From DAIDKA01 sp036521075 (GTDB lineage: Bacteria > Pseudomonadota > Gammaproteobacteria > Steroidobacterales > Steroidobacteraceae): a DNA stretch of 32,481 bases. Positions 1 to 7,242 of this stretch are shown here, one piece after another. The position numbers and the translations under genes were made by a program. Position 1 is the first letter of the stretch, and each line of letters opens with the position of its first letter. The DNA is taken from NCBI GenBank assembly GCA_036521075.1, contig DATDIL010000054.1, positions 1 through 32,481 of the forward strand. Reading direction: 5' to 3'. Below the pieces are notes generated by a model. The model searched no databases, was not told where the DNA came from, and saw only the letters and a program-made list of their open reading frames with translations.

Positions 1-159
1 GATCACCTTCAGGGAGTGGCCGTCGATGATGGTGACGTCCCCGGACTTCTCATTCGAGACCCACACCTGGTAGTCCGCGGCAGCGGCCGCAGGCCGCGGC
101 AACACTCCCACGCACACGATCCCGACCACAGCGGCCAGAAGCATTCGTATGTTGATCAT
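1..159 (-). CDS. Exported beta-propeller protein, YVTN/PQQ-catabolism-associated type (partial, N-terminus only)
   Basis: The first 53 codons of a minus-strand gene are present and the rest lies beyond the left edge. The ATG is at 159. It begins with a short signal peptide (charged start, hydrophobic run, then an Ala-rich end near residues 24-28). The mature part opens with YQVWVSNEKSGDVTIIDG, the first blade of a YVTN-type beta-propeller. Proteins starting this way are common beside PQQ-dependent dehydrogenases and are often called PQQ-dependent catabolism-associated beta-propeller proteins. The PQQ alcohol dehydrogenase about 2.5 kb away fits that association. The gene lies 11 bp downstream of the OsmC gene on the same strand, so co-transcription is likely. 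The exact subfamily cannot be fixed from one blade. Confidence 0.7.
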   Translation of the reverse strand, partial: MINIRMLLAAVVGIVCVGVLPRPAAAAADYQVWVSNEKSGDVTIIDGHSLKVI

Positions 160-170
160 GCCGGCCTCGT

Positions 171-599
171 TCACACCAGACTCGCATCAAGCGAGATCTC
201 GGTCTTCAGCAGCTTGGACACCGGACAGCCGGCCTTGGCCATGCCGGTCAACTCGGTGAATTTCGCGGCGGTGATGCCCGGAATCTTGGCCCGCAACGTC
301 AGATGGGAGGAGGTGATCTCGAAACCATCCCCGATCTGCTCGATGCTGACGGCCGCCTTGGTATCCATCTGCTCGGCGACGAAGCCCGCGTTGCCCAGAA
401 TCAAAGACAGCGCCATGGTGAAGCAACTGGCGTGCGCCGCTGCGATCAGTTCCTCGGGGTTGCTGCCCTTGACGCCCTCGAAGCGGCTGGAGAAGCCATA
501 GGGATAGGCGCTAAGGGCCCCGCTCTGGGTCGAGATGGTGCCCTTGCCGTCCTTCAGTCCGCCCTGCCAGGCCGCCGAACCGGTGCGCGTGATCTTCAT
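171..599 (-). CDS. OsmC family peroxiredoxin-like protein
   Basis: A 142-residue protein of the usual OsmC length. OsmC/Ohr proteins reduce organic hydroperoxides with a pair of redox cysteines, normally in the cytoplasm. Both expected cysteines are present: C59 in AAHASCFTMALS and C125 in AKAGCPVSKLL. The N-terminal segment (KITRTGSAAWQGGLKDGKG) is also typical of the OsmC branch. The ATG at 599 follows a GAGG ribosome site. It is the first gene of a likely two-gene minus-strand unit with the propeller gene. It is divergent from nsrR across about 200 bp holding an NsrR box at 740-762, so nitrosative-stress control is possible but not shown, because the box sits on the nsrR promoter. Confidence 0.9.
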   Translation of the reverse strand: MKITRTGSAAWQGGLKDGKGTISTQSGALSAYPYGFSSRFEGVKGSNPEELIAAAHASCFTMALSLILGNAGFVAEQMDTKAAVSIEQIGDGFEITSSHLTLRAKIPGITAAKFTELTGMAKAGCPVSKLLKTEISLDASLV

Positions 600-735
600 G
601 TGAAACCTCGTATGACGGCCGTATGGCGTCGCTGTAGGTGGGGGTTATTTAACATCTTAGCATTGCACCGAGAGCTTCAGCTGTCAGTGCAAGACCCCAA
701 AATCTGCATTTACCCCCAGGCAAAGGTGTCCGTCC

Positions 736-764
736 TTTAAACATTCATTTAAAATGCATATTAT
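736..764 (+). promoter_or_regulatory. Predicted sigma-70 promoter of nsrR
   Basis: A TTTAAA -35 hexamer at 736-741 is followed by a 17-bp spacer and TATTAT at 759-764 (4/6 and 5/6 matches to consensus). Transcription would start near 771, about 33 bp before the nsrR ATG. The NsrR box at 740-762 covers the spacer and both hexamer edges, which is the expected position for direct repression. Confidence 0.55.
740..762 (+). promoter_or_regulatory. NsrR operator (11-1-11 inverted repeat)
   Basis: The known NsrR site is two copies of AANATGCATTT facing each other across one base. Here the left half (740-750) reads AACATTCATTT, 9 of 10 defined positions. The spacer is A751. The right half (752-762) reads AAATGCATATT, 10 of 10. 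The gene immediately downstream encodes an NsrR-like Rrf2 protein, so motif and regulator agree independently. Autoregulation of nsrR and the cytochrome gene behind it is the natural reading. Confidence 0.8.
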
Positions 765-803
765 TGTAACCATCCCCGATAACGCTATGGGACCGCAGTG
801 GCG

Positions 804-1250
804 ATGCATCTGACCCGCTACACCGACTATTCCATCCGAGTGCTGACGCACCTGTCGACCTATTCCGACCGACTCTCGTGTATCGCCGAAATTGCGAAGG
901 CCTATGGGATCTCGCAAAGTCACCTCATGAAGGTGGTCCAGGATCTGGGGCAGTCCGGTTACGTCGAAACCGTGCGCGGTCGCCATGGCGGCATTCGGCT
1001 GCGCAAGACGGCCGCGGACATAAATCTGGGCGCCCTGATCCGCCATACGGAGAAGCACTTCGAGCTGGTGGATTGCCCGAACTGTCTGATTTCGCCGGCC
1101 TGCCAGGTGAACAATGTGTTTGCGCAGGCGACGCGCGCCTTCCTGGCGGTCCTGGATCAGTACACGCTCGCCGACATGATGGTCCGGCGCAATCAGCTGC
1201 ATCGCTTGTTCGCCGCCGCGACCGGCAACGGCACTGGCGCGCGGCCATGA
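804..1250 (+). CDS. nsrR: Rrf2-family nitric-oxide-sensing repressor NsrR
   Basis: A 148-residue Rrf2 regulator. NsrR binds DNA with an iron-sulfur cluster that NO destroys, releasing genes for NO defence. An N-terminal winged helix-turn-helix is followed by the cluster motif VDCPNCLISPAC, giving three cysteines spaced C-x2-C-x5-C (C91, C94, C100 from this start). The family signature FLAVLDQYTLADM follows. I chose ATG 804 because family members start MxLTxxTDY; a GTG at 798 would add two residues. The gene has an NsrR box on its own promoter, and its stop overlaps the start of the next gene (ATGA at 1247-1250), so the two are translationally coupled. Confidence 0.88.
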   Translation: MHLTRYTDYSIRVLTHLSTYSDRLSCIAEIAKAYGISQSHLMKVVQDLGQSGYVETVRGRHGGIRLRKTAADINLGALIRHTEKHFELVDCPNCLISPACQVNNVFAQATRAFLAVLDQYTLADMMVRRNQLHRLFAAATGNGTGARP

Positions 1251-2623
1251 AACACCCCCTGGTGTCATTCGCGTTCGCCGTCGCACTGATCGGCGCGAGC
1301 CTCAGCCTGTCCCTGGCGGCCTCCTCCGATCCGCGCATCGACGCCTATGGCGCGCAGCCTGAATCCGGCGCCGCGCCGGATGCGCGCCGCCCGCCAGATG
1401 GCGGCTCCGTCATGGTCTACGACCGGGATTATCCCTTCATCCACTACTCGGACCCGCCGGTGCGCAACGACATCGCGCGCCTGCAAAAACGTATCGACGC
1501 CGGCACTGTGAAGCTCACCGCCACGCCGCAGCATGGGTATCTGGATTCGATTCTCAAGGCCCTGAACATCGATCCGGATTCCCAGACACTGGTGTTTTCG
1601 AAGACCAGCCTGCAGGTCGATGCCATCAGCGCGGCCACGCCGCGCGCGATTTACTTCAACGACAACACCTACGTGGCGTGGGTGCAGAAGACCGGCATGC
1701 TGGAAATCAATACCATGGATGCGGATCGCGGACCGGTGTTCTACACCGTGAACGCGGCGGACAGTCACGCGGTTCTGGAGCGCCAGGCACTGCGCTGCCT
1801 GACCTGTCATGACTCGTATTCGGAAATGGGAGGCGGCGTGCCGCGCTTCTTGTTCGAGTCCACCTACGAAGTGGAGCACGGCAAGTTGATCCCCGACGCC
1901 GTCGCCCGCGAAACCGCGGACGAGACGCCAATTGCCGAGCGTTGGGGCGGCTGGTACGTCACGGGCCAGGACGGCGGTGCGCTGCACTTGGGGAACATCC
2001 AGCCCCCGGCCACGAATGCCCCGATCGCACTCGACAAAGTCAGGCGCGGCAGCCTCGCATCCCTGGGTTCGCTGCTGGATACTTCGCCCTACCTGCGCAG
2101 CACCTCGGACATCGTGGCACTGCTGGTGCTGGAGCATCAGATCACGGTGCACAACCTGATCATCCGGGCCAACTACAAATCGCGGATGCTGCTCGCCCGT
2201 TTCTTTCCCACGGGGGATGCGGCGACTGTGCATTGGGCGCAGTTACCCACCCCTTTGCAGGCCCGGCTCGAACAGCTGCTCGACCCGGTGGCGGATGGTC
2301 TGATCATGCGCGGCGCGGCGCCGCTGCCGGACAAAGTGGTGGGCAGCAACGGTTACGCAGCCTGGTTCCAGGCCCAGGGACCGAAGGACTCGCAGGGTCG
2401 CTCACTGCGCGAACTGGACCTGACGACGCGCGTGTTCCGCTATCCGTTGAGCTTTCTGATCTATTCGGAAGGCTTTGATGCGTTGCCGCTGTTTGTCCGC
2501 GAACGCCTGTACGAGAAACTCGCGCACGACCTGCACGCGACCGCGGACGGCCGCACGGCGTTCGACATTCTGGTGGCGACCAAGCCCGAATTCGCGCAAG
2601 CCGTCAAGACGCTGCGCGATTGA
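1247..2623 (+). CDS. Secreted monohaem c-type cytochrome of unknown function, NsrR-linked
   Basis: A 458-residue protein with a signal peptide (about residues 1-25, ending SLAAS) and one haem-binding CLTCH at residues 184-188, followed by a Gly-rich GGGVPRF stretch. A conserved-looking block WGGWYVTGQ...LHLGN follows the haem. I recognise no named enzyme family. The rest is a large soluble, probably periplasmic domain with no membrane helix. The gene overlaps nsrR by four bases and shares its promoter and operator, so expression should rise with NO. That suggests a role in NO or nitrosative stress, or in respiration under it, but the reaction is unknown. The stop codon directly abuts the stop of the convergent PQQ dehydrogenase gene, with no bases between. 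Confidence 0.8.
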   Translation: MKHPLVSFAFAVALIGASLSLSLAASSDPRIDAYGAQPESGAAPDARRPPDGGSVMVYDRDYPFIHYSDPPVRNDIARLQKRIDAGTVKLTATPQHGYLDSILKALNIDPDSQTLVFSKTSLQVDAISAATPRAIYFNDNTYVAWVQKTGMLEINTMDADRGPVFYTVNAADSHAVLERQALRCLTCHDSYSEMGGGVPRFLFESTYEVEHGKLIPDAVARETADETPIAERWGGWYVTGQDGGALHLGNIQPPATNAPIALDKVRRGSLASLGSLLDTSPYLRSTSDIVALLVLEHQITVHNLIIRANYKSRMLLARFFPTGDAATVHWAQLPTPLQARLEQLLDPVADGLIMRGAAPLPDKVVGSNGYAAWFQAQGPKDSQGRSLRELDLTTRVFRYPLSFLIYSEGFDALPLFVRERLYEKLAHDLHATADGRTAFDILVATKPEFAQAVKTLRD

Positions 2624-4765
2624 TCAGTGCTGCTGGTGAGCGCCCACCGCAGCCGGCGCTGGTCCGGCGGCCTGGGGATTGTTCTTCAGCTGATTGGCCT
2701 GATCGATGATGAAATCGCGGATCAATGCCGTGTCCGCGGGCTTGAGGACTTCGGCAAACGAGGCCATGCCCTTGTCCTTCAGCAGGCCCTTCAACACAAT
2801 CGCATCAAAGCCATCCGCCGACCATAACAGCGGCGTGCGGGTCAGGTCCGGGAAGTTTGCACCCCGCGTCTGGCCGCGATCCCCGTGGCAGGCCGCGCAA
2901 TTGCGGGCGTAGAGCTGCTCACCCCGGAGCACCTGCGCGGCGGTGGCGGTGGCGGGCGGCGGCATCAGGGCGCGCGGGGTGTAGGGCAGCGGCGCCGGCA
3001 GCCGCACGGTGCCTCCCAGGGTGTACACCAGCATGCGCGAATGGTTCGGCGCGTAATAGTCACCACCCGGAACGGCCCCACCAACGCTCACGGCGACGTA
3101 CTGCTTGCCCTGCAGTTCGTAGGAAATAGGCGCGGCCAGCACGGCCGTCTGGGTCTTGGCAGTCCAGAGGATTTTTCCGGAAGCGGCATCAAAGGCGCGG
3201 AACTCATCGCTTGAGCCGCCCCCCTGGAACACCAGGCCACCCGCCGTCGCGACGGCGCCGCCGGTCGGACCTTGATTTTGCGGACCACCCCACGCCTTCT
3301 TGCCGGTCTTCGGATCGATGGCCTGCAGGTAGCCGACAAACTTGTTCGGTGCCTTGGGATGACTCTTGTAGTAGGTGATCTGCGCGCCGAAATCGATGCC
3401 CAGGTTGTAGCCGACCGGATTGGGCGTATAGGTCGGATCAAATACCATGGGAAAGAAGGCAATCTGCGTCGGCACGTAGAGCAGCCCGGTCGCGGGACTG
3501 TAGGCATTGGAATGCCAGCCATGCGCGCCTTGCACACCGGGGCTCAGATCCCAGGGCTTGCCTTCCGGAAAACGGGCCGCAGGATTGACCCGCGGGCGGC
3601 CGGTCTTCATGTCCACGCCATTGGCCCAGTTGACGTCCACGAAAGGGGTCGCGAGCAGCAATTTACCGGTACGCGCCTCGAGGACGTAGAAGAAGCCATT
3701 CTTGCTGGGCTGGAGCAGCACGCGGCGCTCCTTGCCATCAATCATCATGTCGACCACCGCGATCGGGCTCACGGCGTCGTAGTCCCAGGTGTCCGCGGGT
3801 GTTTCCTGGTAGTGCCAGACGTACTTGCCGGTGTCGACATTGAGGGCAACGATGGAGGCCAGGAACAGGTTGTCCTTGGTCGTCGGATCACGATAGTGAT
3901 CGTTCCACGGCGTACCGTTGCCGACACCGAAGTAAACCAGGTTGGTGACCGGATCAAACACGATGGCATCCCAGACCGTGCCGCCACCACCGAGCTTCCA
4001 CCACTGCCCGCCCCAGGTTTTGGCAGCCATCGCCATGGCCGCATTCTCGAAGCCTTTCTTCGGATCGCCCGGGACGGTGTAGAAGCGCCAGTCCAGCTTG
4101 CCGGTCTGCGCGTCGTAGGCGCTCAGATAGCCGCGCACCCCGTACTCGCCACCGGATTCGCCGATCAGCACCTTGCCCTTGGCCACGCGCGGGGCGCTGG
4201 TGATCGAGTAGTGCTTGGTGGGGTCGATGGTCAGCACCGACCAGACGACCTTGCCGTTCTTCGCGTCAAGCGCAACCAGCCGGCCGTCCAGCGTGCCGAG
4301 ATAAATCTTGCCGTTCCAGGCCGCGATACCGCGATTGACGATGCCGCAGCAGACATTGCGGATCCAGTCGCCGGGAGTCTTCGGATTGTATTCCCACAGT
4401 GTCTTGCCGGTGCGGGCGTCGAACGCGTAGACCTTGCTCCAGGCTGTGGAGACATACATCACGCCGTCGATCTCCAACGGCGTTCCGGCCTGGGTGAGAT
4501 TGGTGTCGTAGTCCGCGAACCAGGCCAGGCCCAGCTGCGAAACATTGTCCTTGTTGATCTGGGTCAGCGTGCTGAAGTGCTGCTCGGAGTAGGTGCCCCC
4601 ATAGGTCATCCAGTTGGCGGCCGTCGCCGCCGGATCCATCATGCGCTTGGCGTTCACGTCCGCGGCCCCGTCGGCGGCCATGACGGCCTGCATGACGCCG
4701 ACCAGGGTCATGAGGAGCGCGATCAGCGCAAACCCCGGCATCAGCTTGCATGTACGCATCGGCAT
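2624..4765 (-). CDS. PQQ-dependent alcohol dehydrogenase fused to cytochrome c (quinohaemoprotein)
   Basis: A 713-residue periplasmic quinohaemoprotein that should oxidise an alcohol (possibly an aldehyde) and pass electrons through its own haem. Signal peptide at 1-30 (ends VMA-AD). The eight-bladed propeller spans about 45-590, with the vicinal cysteine pair C139-C140 that stacks on PQQ. Metal-site residues by family pattern are E207 (GGEYGVRGY), N283 (GVGNGTPWN) and catalytic D328 in TWDYDA. D330, two residues after the catalytic Asp, is the extra acidic ligand typical of lanthanide-dependent members. The C-terminal cytochrome domain has CAACH at 623-627 and a likely axial Met at 667. The start at 4765 has GGGGAAAC upstream; the frame stays open to 4882 but that extension has no signal sequence. 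Substrate unknown. Confidence 0.93.
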   Translation of the reverse strand: MPMRTCKLMPGFALIALLMTLVGVMQAVMAADGAADVNAKRMMDPAATAANWMTYGGTYSEQHFSTLTQINKDNVSQLGLAWFADYDTNLTQAGTPLEIDGVMYVSTAWSKVYAFDARTGKTLWEYNPKTPGDWIRNVCCGIVNRGIAAWNGKIYLGTLDGRLVALDAKNGKVVWSVLTIDPTKHYSITSAPRVAKGKVLIGESGGEYGVRGYLSAYDAQTGKLDWRFYTVPGDPKKGFENAAMAMAAKTWGGQWWKLGGGGTVWDAIVFDPVTNLVYFGVGNGTPWNDHYRDPTTKDNLFLASIVALNVDTGKYVWHYQETPADTWDYDAVSPIAVVDMMIDGKERRVLLQPSKNGFFYVLEARTGKLLLATPFVDVNWANGVDMKTGRPRVNPAARFPEGKPWDLSPGVQGAHGWHSNAYSPATGLLYVPTQIAFFPMVFDPTYTPNPVGYNLGIDFGAQITYYKSHPKAPNKFVGYLQAIDPKTGKKAWGGPQNQGPTGGAVATAGGLVFQGGGSSDEFRAFDAASGKILWTAKTQTAVLAAPISYELQGKQYVAVSVGGAVPGGDYYAPNHSRMLVYTLGGTVRLPAPLPYTPRALMPPPATATAAQVLRGEQLYARNCAACHGDRGQTRGANFPDLTRTPLLWSADGFDAIVLKGLLKDKGMASFAEVLKPADTALIRDFIIDQANQLKNNPQAAGPAPAAVGAHQQH

Positions 4766-4812
4766 TGTTTCCCCAGACGCTTCATCATCGCGCAACAAAA
4801 TCGTGGCCGATA

Positions 4813-4841
4813 ATTGTAACCGCAAACCTCTCCAGTGACAG
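4813..4841 (-). promoter_or_regulatory. Possible promoter of the PQQ alcohol dehydrogenase gene
   Basis: Read on the minus strand, CTGTCA (4841-4836) and TACAAT (4818-4813) are separated by 17 bp (4/6 and 5/6 consensus matches), about 48 bp upstream of the ATG at 4765. Spacing is good but this is pattern matching only. Confidence 0.4.
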
Positions 4842-4886
4842 CATCCCGAACATTCCGGCGACGTAGCCCCCCCGGGACCCACAGCG

Positions 4887-4924
4887 CCCGCTCGCGGGCA
4901 TACAATGGCCAGGGCGCGAGCGGG
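4887..4924. promoter_or_regulatory. Perfect 10-bp inverted repeat flanking a TACAAT box upstream of the YbjQ gene
   Basis: CCCGCTCGCG (4887-4896) is the exact reverse complement of CGCGAGCGGG (4915-4924). The 18-bp gap holds TACAAT at 4901-4906, a plausible -10 box for the gene starting at 4952. The right arm would fall at the start of the transcript. It could be an operator with two half-sites around the -10. No good -35 is seen. Confidence 0.45.
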
Positions 4925-4951
4925 ACTTCAAACACCGACTGGAGGCAGATC

Positions 4952-5275
4952 ATGCTGGTCGTCACTACGGAGAATGTTGCCGGTCACCGCATCCGGGAGA
5001 CCAAGGGCCAGGTCTTCGGCGTTGTCGTGCGCAGCCGCGGGCTCGGAGGCAACATCATGGCGGGCCTGCGCTCGCTCGCCGGCGGCGAAATCGTCGAGTA
5101 CACCCAGATGCTCGAGGAGGCCCGGCGCCATGCGGTGGACCGCATGGTGAAGAACGCCACGCTCATGCACGCCAATGCCGTCGTGATGATGCGCTTCGAT
5201 TCGTCCGAAATGGGCCAGACGATGAGCGAAGTGGTGGCCTATGGCACCGCCGTCATCATCGACCCGGTGGCCTGA
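4952..5275 (+). CDS. YbjQ family (UPF0145) protein
   Basis: A 107-residue cytoplasmic protein of the YbjQ/UPF0145 family, at the usual family length. The family pattern is clear: a beta-rich start (LVVTTENVAGHRIRETKG), then GGNIMAGLRSLAGGEIVEY, a charged helix with ARRHAVDRM, ANAVVMMRFD, and a final AYGTAVII strand. Members form ring-like oligomers and their biochemical role is not settled. ATG 4952 follows a GGAGGCAG ribosome site; the open frame upstream of it does not look like this family. It ends five bases before the next small membrane gene, so the two are probably one operon. Confidence 0.87.
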   Translation: MLVVTTENVAGHRIRETKGQVFGVVVRSRGLGGNIMAGLRSLAGGEIVEYTQMLEEARRHAVDRMVKNATLMHANAVVMMRFDSSEMGQTMSEVVAYGTAVIIDPVA

Positions 5276-5280
5276 AGAGC

Positions 5281-5562
5281 ATGCTGCGCAGGATCGTGCT
5301 CGGGCTCGGCCTGCTACTGGCGGCGGCGGGACTGTGGCTGCTGTGCCTGCGGGTGTGGTCGCCCGGGCTGCAGCTGCTGATCGTCGGCGCCCTGATTTTC
5401 GTCGGCACCGCCTTTGAGAGCTGGCGCTATCGAAAGGGCACGGGACCCCATGGCGCCCGATGGCAGATAACCGAAGAGAAATTCGCCGATCCGATCAGCG
5501 GCGAGGTCATGGACGTTCAGTACGATCCGGTATCCGGCGAGCGTCGCTACGTGCGCCGCTGA
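5281..5562 (+). CDS. Small membrane protein, function unknown
   Basis: A 93-residue protein with two predicted membrane helices (about residues 5-24 and 30-46) and a soluble C-terminal part. The tail carries FADPISGEVMDVQYDPVSGE, two similar D-P-x-SGE elements spaced about 15 residues apart, perhaps a small beta hairpin. I recognise no family. It starts five bases after the YbjQ gene stop and is probably co-expressed with it. It is convergent with the FAH-family gene with only 14 bp between, leaving little space for a terminator. Confidence 0.72.
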   Translation: MLRRIVLGLGLLLAAAGLWLLCLRVWSPGLQLLIVGALIFVGTAFESWRYRKGTGPHGARWQITEEKFADPISGEVMDVQYDPVSGERRYVRR

Positions 5563-5576
5563 TCGTCGCAGGCGCC

Positions 5577-6431
5577 CTAGGTCGGGACGGGCGAATAGCG
5601 CCTGACCTGCTGCCGCTGCTCACCCAGTCCATCAATCCCCAAGTGGATCTCATCCCCTTCCTGCAGAAACACCGGCGGATTGCGCCCCATGCCCACTCCC
5701 GCAGGCGTTCCGGTGCTGATGATGTCCCCGGGCTGCAGACTCATGAACTGGCTGACGTAGTGCACCAGGAACGGCACATTGAAAATCATGTCCCGGGTGC
5801 TGCCGTTCTGCATGCGCTCGCCATTGACGTTCAGCCACAGGTGCAGACTGTCGAGGTCGCCGGCTTCATCGAGCGTCACCAGATAAGGTCCGAACGGGCC
5901 GAAGGTGTCGCAACCCTTGCCCTTGTCCCATTGACCGCCGCGTTCGGACTGGAAGTGCTGCTCCGACAGATCGTTGCACACACAAACGCCTGCCACGAAA
6001 TCAAGCGCCCGCTCCGGCGGCACGTAGCGGGCCTCCTGGCCGATGATGATGCCGAGCTCGACCTCCCAATCCGACTTCCGCGATAGCGGCGGAATCACCA
6101 CTGGGTCGTTCGGACCATTGATGGCCGAAGTCGCCTTCATGAAGATGATCGGCTCGGCCGGGATCTTCATTTTTGCCTCGGCAGCGTGGTCGCGGTAGTT
6201 CAGGCCGATGCAGACGAACTTGCCGACCGCGCCCACCGGTTCGGCGAACCGCGCCACGGCGGGGACCTCGGGCAGGCTTGCGGCATTCACATCCTTCAGT
6301 ACGGCAAATCCTGAGGCCAGCATTTGCGGATCGATATCGATGACGATGCCCGACAGATCGCGGCGCCGGCCCTGGGCGTCGAGAATGCCCGGCTTTTCCT
6401 GTCCCTTGGCGCCATGACGAAACAGCTTCAT
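5577..6431 (-). CDS. Fumarylacetoacetate hydrolase family protein
   Basis: A 284-residue FAH-fold enzyme. This family cleaves or hydrates beta-diketo and 2-oxo acids at the end of aromatic or related catabolic pathways, using a divalent metal. Visible family elements are GLNYRDHAAE (H82 and E85, residues 77-86), the metal ligands in DWEVELGIIIG (E123, E125) and D154 in VCNDLSEQ, then GKGCDTFGPFGP and STGTPAGVG near 239-247. The N-terminal segment of about 70 residues is the short domain common in the ureidoglycolate-lyase-like branch. Its ATG overlaps the stop of the TetR regulator upstream (6428-6431), so the two are translated together. The exact substrate cannot be read from the sequence. 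Confidence 0.9.
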   Translation of the reverse strand: MKLFRHGAKGQEKPGILDAQGRRRDLSGIVIDIDPQMLASGFAVLKDVNAASLPEVPAVARFAEPVGAVGKFVCIGLNYRDHAAEAKMKIPAEPIIFMKATSAINGPNDPVVIPPLSRKSDWEVELGIIIGQEARYVPPERALDFVAGVCVCNDLSEQHFQSERGGQWDKGKGCDTFGPFGPYLVTLDEAGDLDSLHLWLNVNGERMQNGSTRDMIFNVPFLVHYVSQFMSLQPGDIISTGTPAGVGMGRNPPVFLQEGDEIHLGIDGLGEQRQQVRRYSPVPT

Positions 6432-7147
6432 CGGGATTCTCCAGTTGAGTGCGGACGTGAACCGCTGCGGGCGCCTAGTATCGCGCGGGTATGCTCCCGC
6501 ACCACGGTCTTGATGATCTGCAGCCGTTGCGCATCGAAATCAGACCAGTTCAGCGCCTCCATTGTGCTCTCCCGATTGGTCAGGAAGGTCGAGATCTGCC
6601 CCAGGATGGCCGCCGCCTTGACGCGGATGAGCTCATCGGCGGGGTCGGCCCCGGTCACAATGCCAATCAATTGTGCCACGGTGAGCATAATCGGCATGGC
6701 GACGTTCTGCCGCAGCATGCCAATGGCCGGACCCGCGCCATCGGCCTTGCCGCGGGTGATGAACCGGCTCCAGCTCTCCGAACCTGCGGCCACCAGGGCG
6801 TCCGCCATCGCATCGAGCAGCGCGCACAACACGTCGATGGCGCGCTCGCGCTGCGTGTGACGCTTGACCTGGCGCGCTTCGGCCAGCGCAGGCGCGACGA
6901 TTACCATCACCCGATCGATGATGAATTGCGCACAAGCCCGGTGCAGTCCTTCCTTGCCGCCGAAGTAATACTGCAGTGCCGGTGGATTCACGCCCGCGTC
7001 TGCGGCAATCTGGCGCGTCGAGGCCTTGGTGAAGCCCTCTTCGCCGAACACACGCAGTGCCGTAGTCACGATGCGCGCACGAGTCTCCTCGCCTCTGGGG
7101 TACCCGCCATCCTCCGGGTGACGGCGCTTGATTCGGGCTATGGGCAT
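6428..7147 (-). CDS. TetR-family regulator, CecR/YbiH type
   Basis: A 239-residue repressor-type regulator. Residues 21-68 form the TetR helix-turn-helix (ARIVTTALRVFGEEGF, then TRQIAADAGVNPPALQYYFGGK). The C-terminal half has the long helical ligand domain of the CecR (YbiH, DUF1956) branch, including SWSRFITRGKADG and RLQIIKTVVREHTRAIL. In E. coli, CecR controls HlyD-type export genes. Here the gene is divergent from an EmrA-EmrB-TolC-type efflux operon, 95 bp apart, so that operon is its likely target along with the FAH gene that overlaps its stop. The start at 7147 is chosen for a very strong GGAGGAGGAACTCG ribosome site; upstream in-frame codons to 7189 lack one. Confidence 0.88.
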   Translation of the reverse strand: MPIARIKRRHPEDGGYPRGEETRARIVTTALRVFGEEGFTKASTRQIAADAGVNPPALQYYFGGKEGLHRACAQFIIDRVMVIVAPALAEARQVKRHTQRERAIDVLCALLDAMADALVAAGSESWSRFITRGKADGAGPAIGMLRQNVAMPIMLTVAQLIGIVTGADPADELIRVKAAAILGQISTFLTNRESTMEALNWSDFDAQRLQIIKTVVREHTRAILGARSGSRPHSTGESR

Positions 7148-7242
7148 CGAGTTCCTCCTCCGGCGGATAATGTATTCCACTTGACACAAAAGTTCCAGTC
7201 GGACAACATCTAGCGCACGGAATACTTCTGACAGGATCTGCC
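7148..7242. promoter_or_regulatory. Divergent regulatory region between TetR regulator and efflux operon
   Basis: Ninety-five bases hold both promoters. GTATTCC (7172-7178) and GGAATAC (7219-7225) are exact inverted copies 40 bp apart. Two related elements, TTCCACTTGACA (from 7175) and TTCCAGTCGGACA (from 7193), lie in direct orientation. TTGACA at 7181-7186 is a perfect plus-strand -35, but the -10 at 17 bp is poor. Regulator binding here is likely from gene layout; which repeat is the operator is not clear. Confidence 0.5.

Noticed and set aside
878..1246. Longer upstream start for the NsrR-linked cytochrome
   Set aside because: The frame is open upstream but overlaps nsrR in another frame. 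The ATG at 1247 begins a proper signal peptide and gives the typical ATGA coupling.
3272..4813. Open frame of 513 codons on the plus strand
   Set aside because: Fully antisense to the PQQ alcohol dehydrogenase gene, with no recognisable motif or ribosome site.
4766..4882. Longer start for the PQQ alcohol dehydrogenase
   Set aside because: The extra 39 residues would precede a normal signal peptide, and the best ribosome site is at the 4765 start. The predicted promoter also overlaps this stretch.
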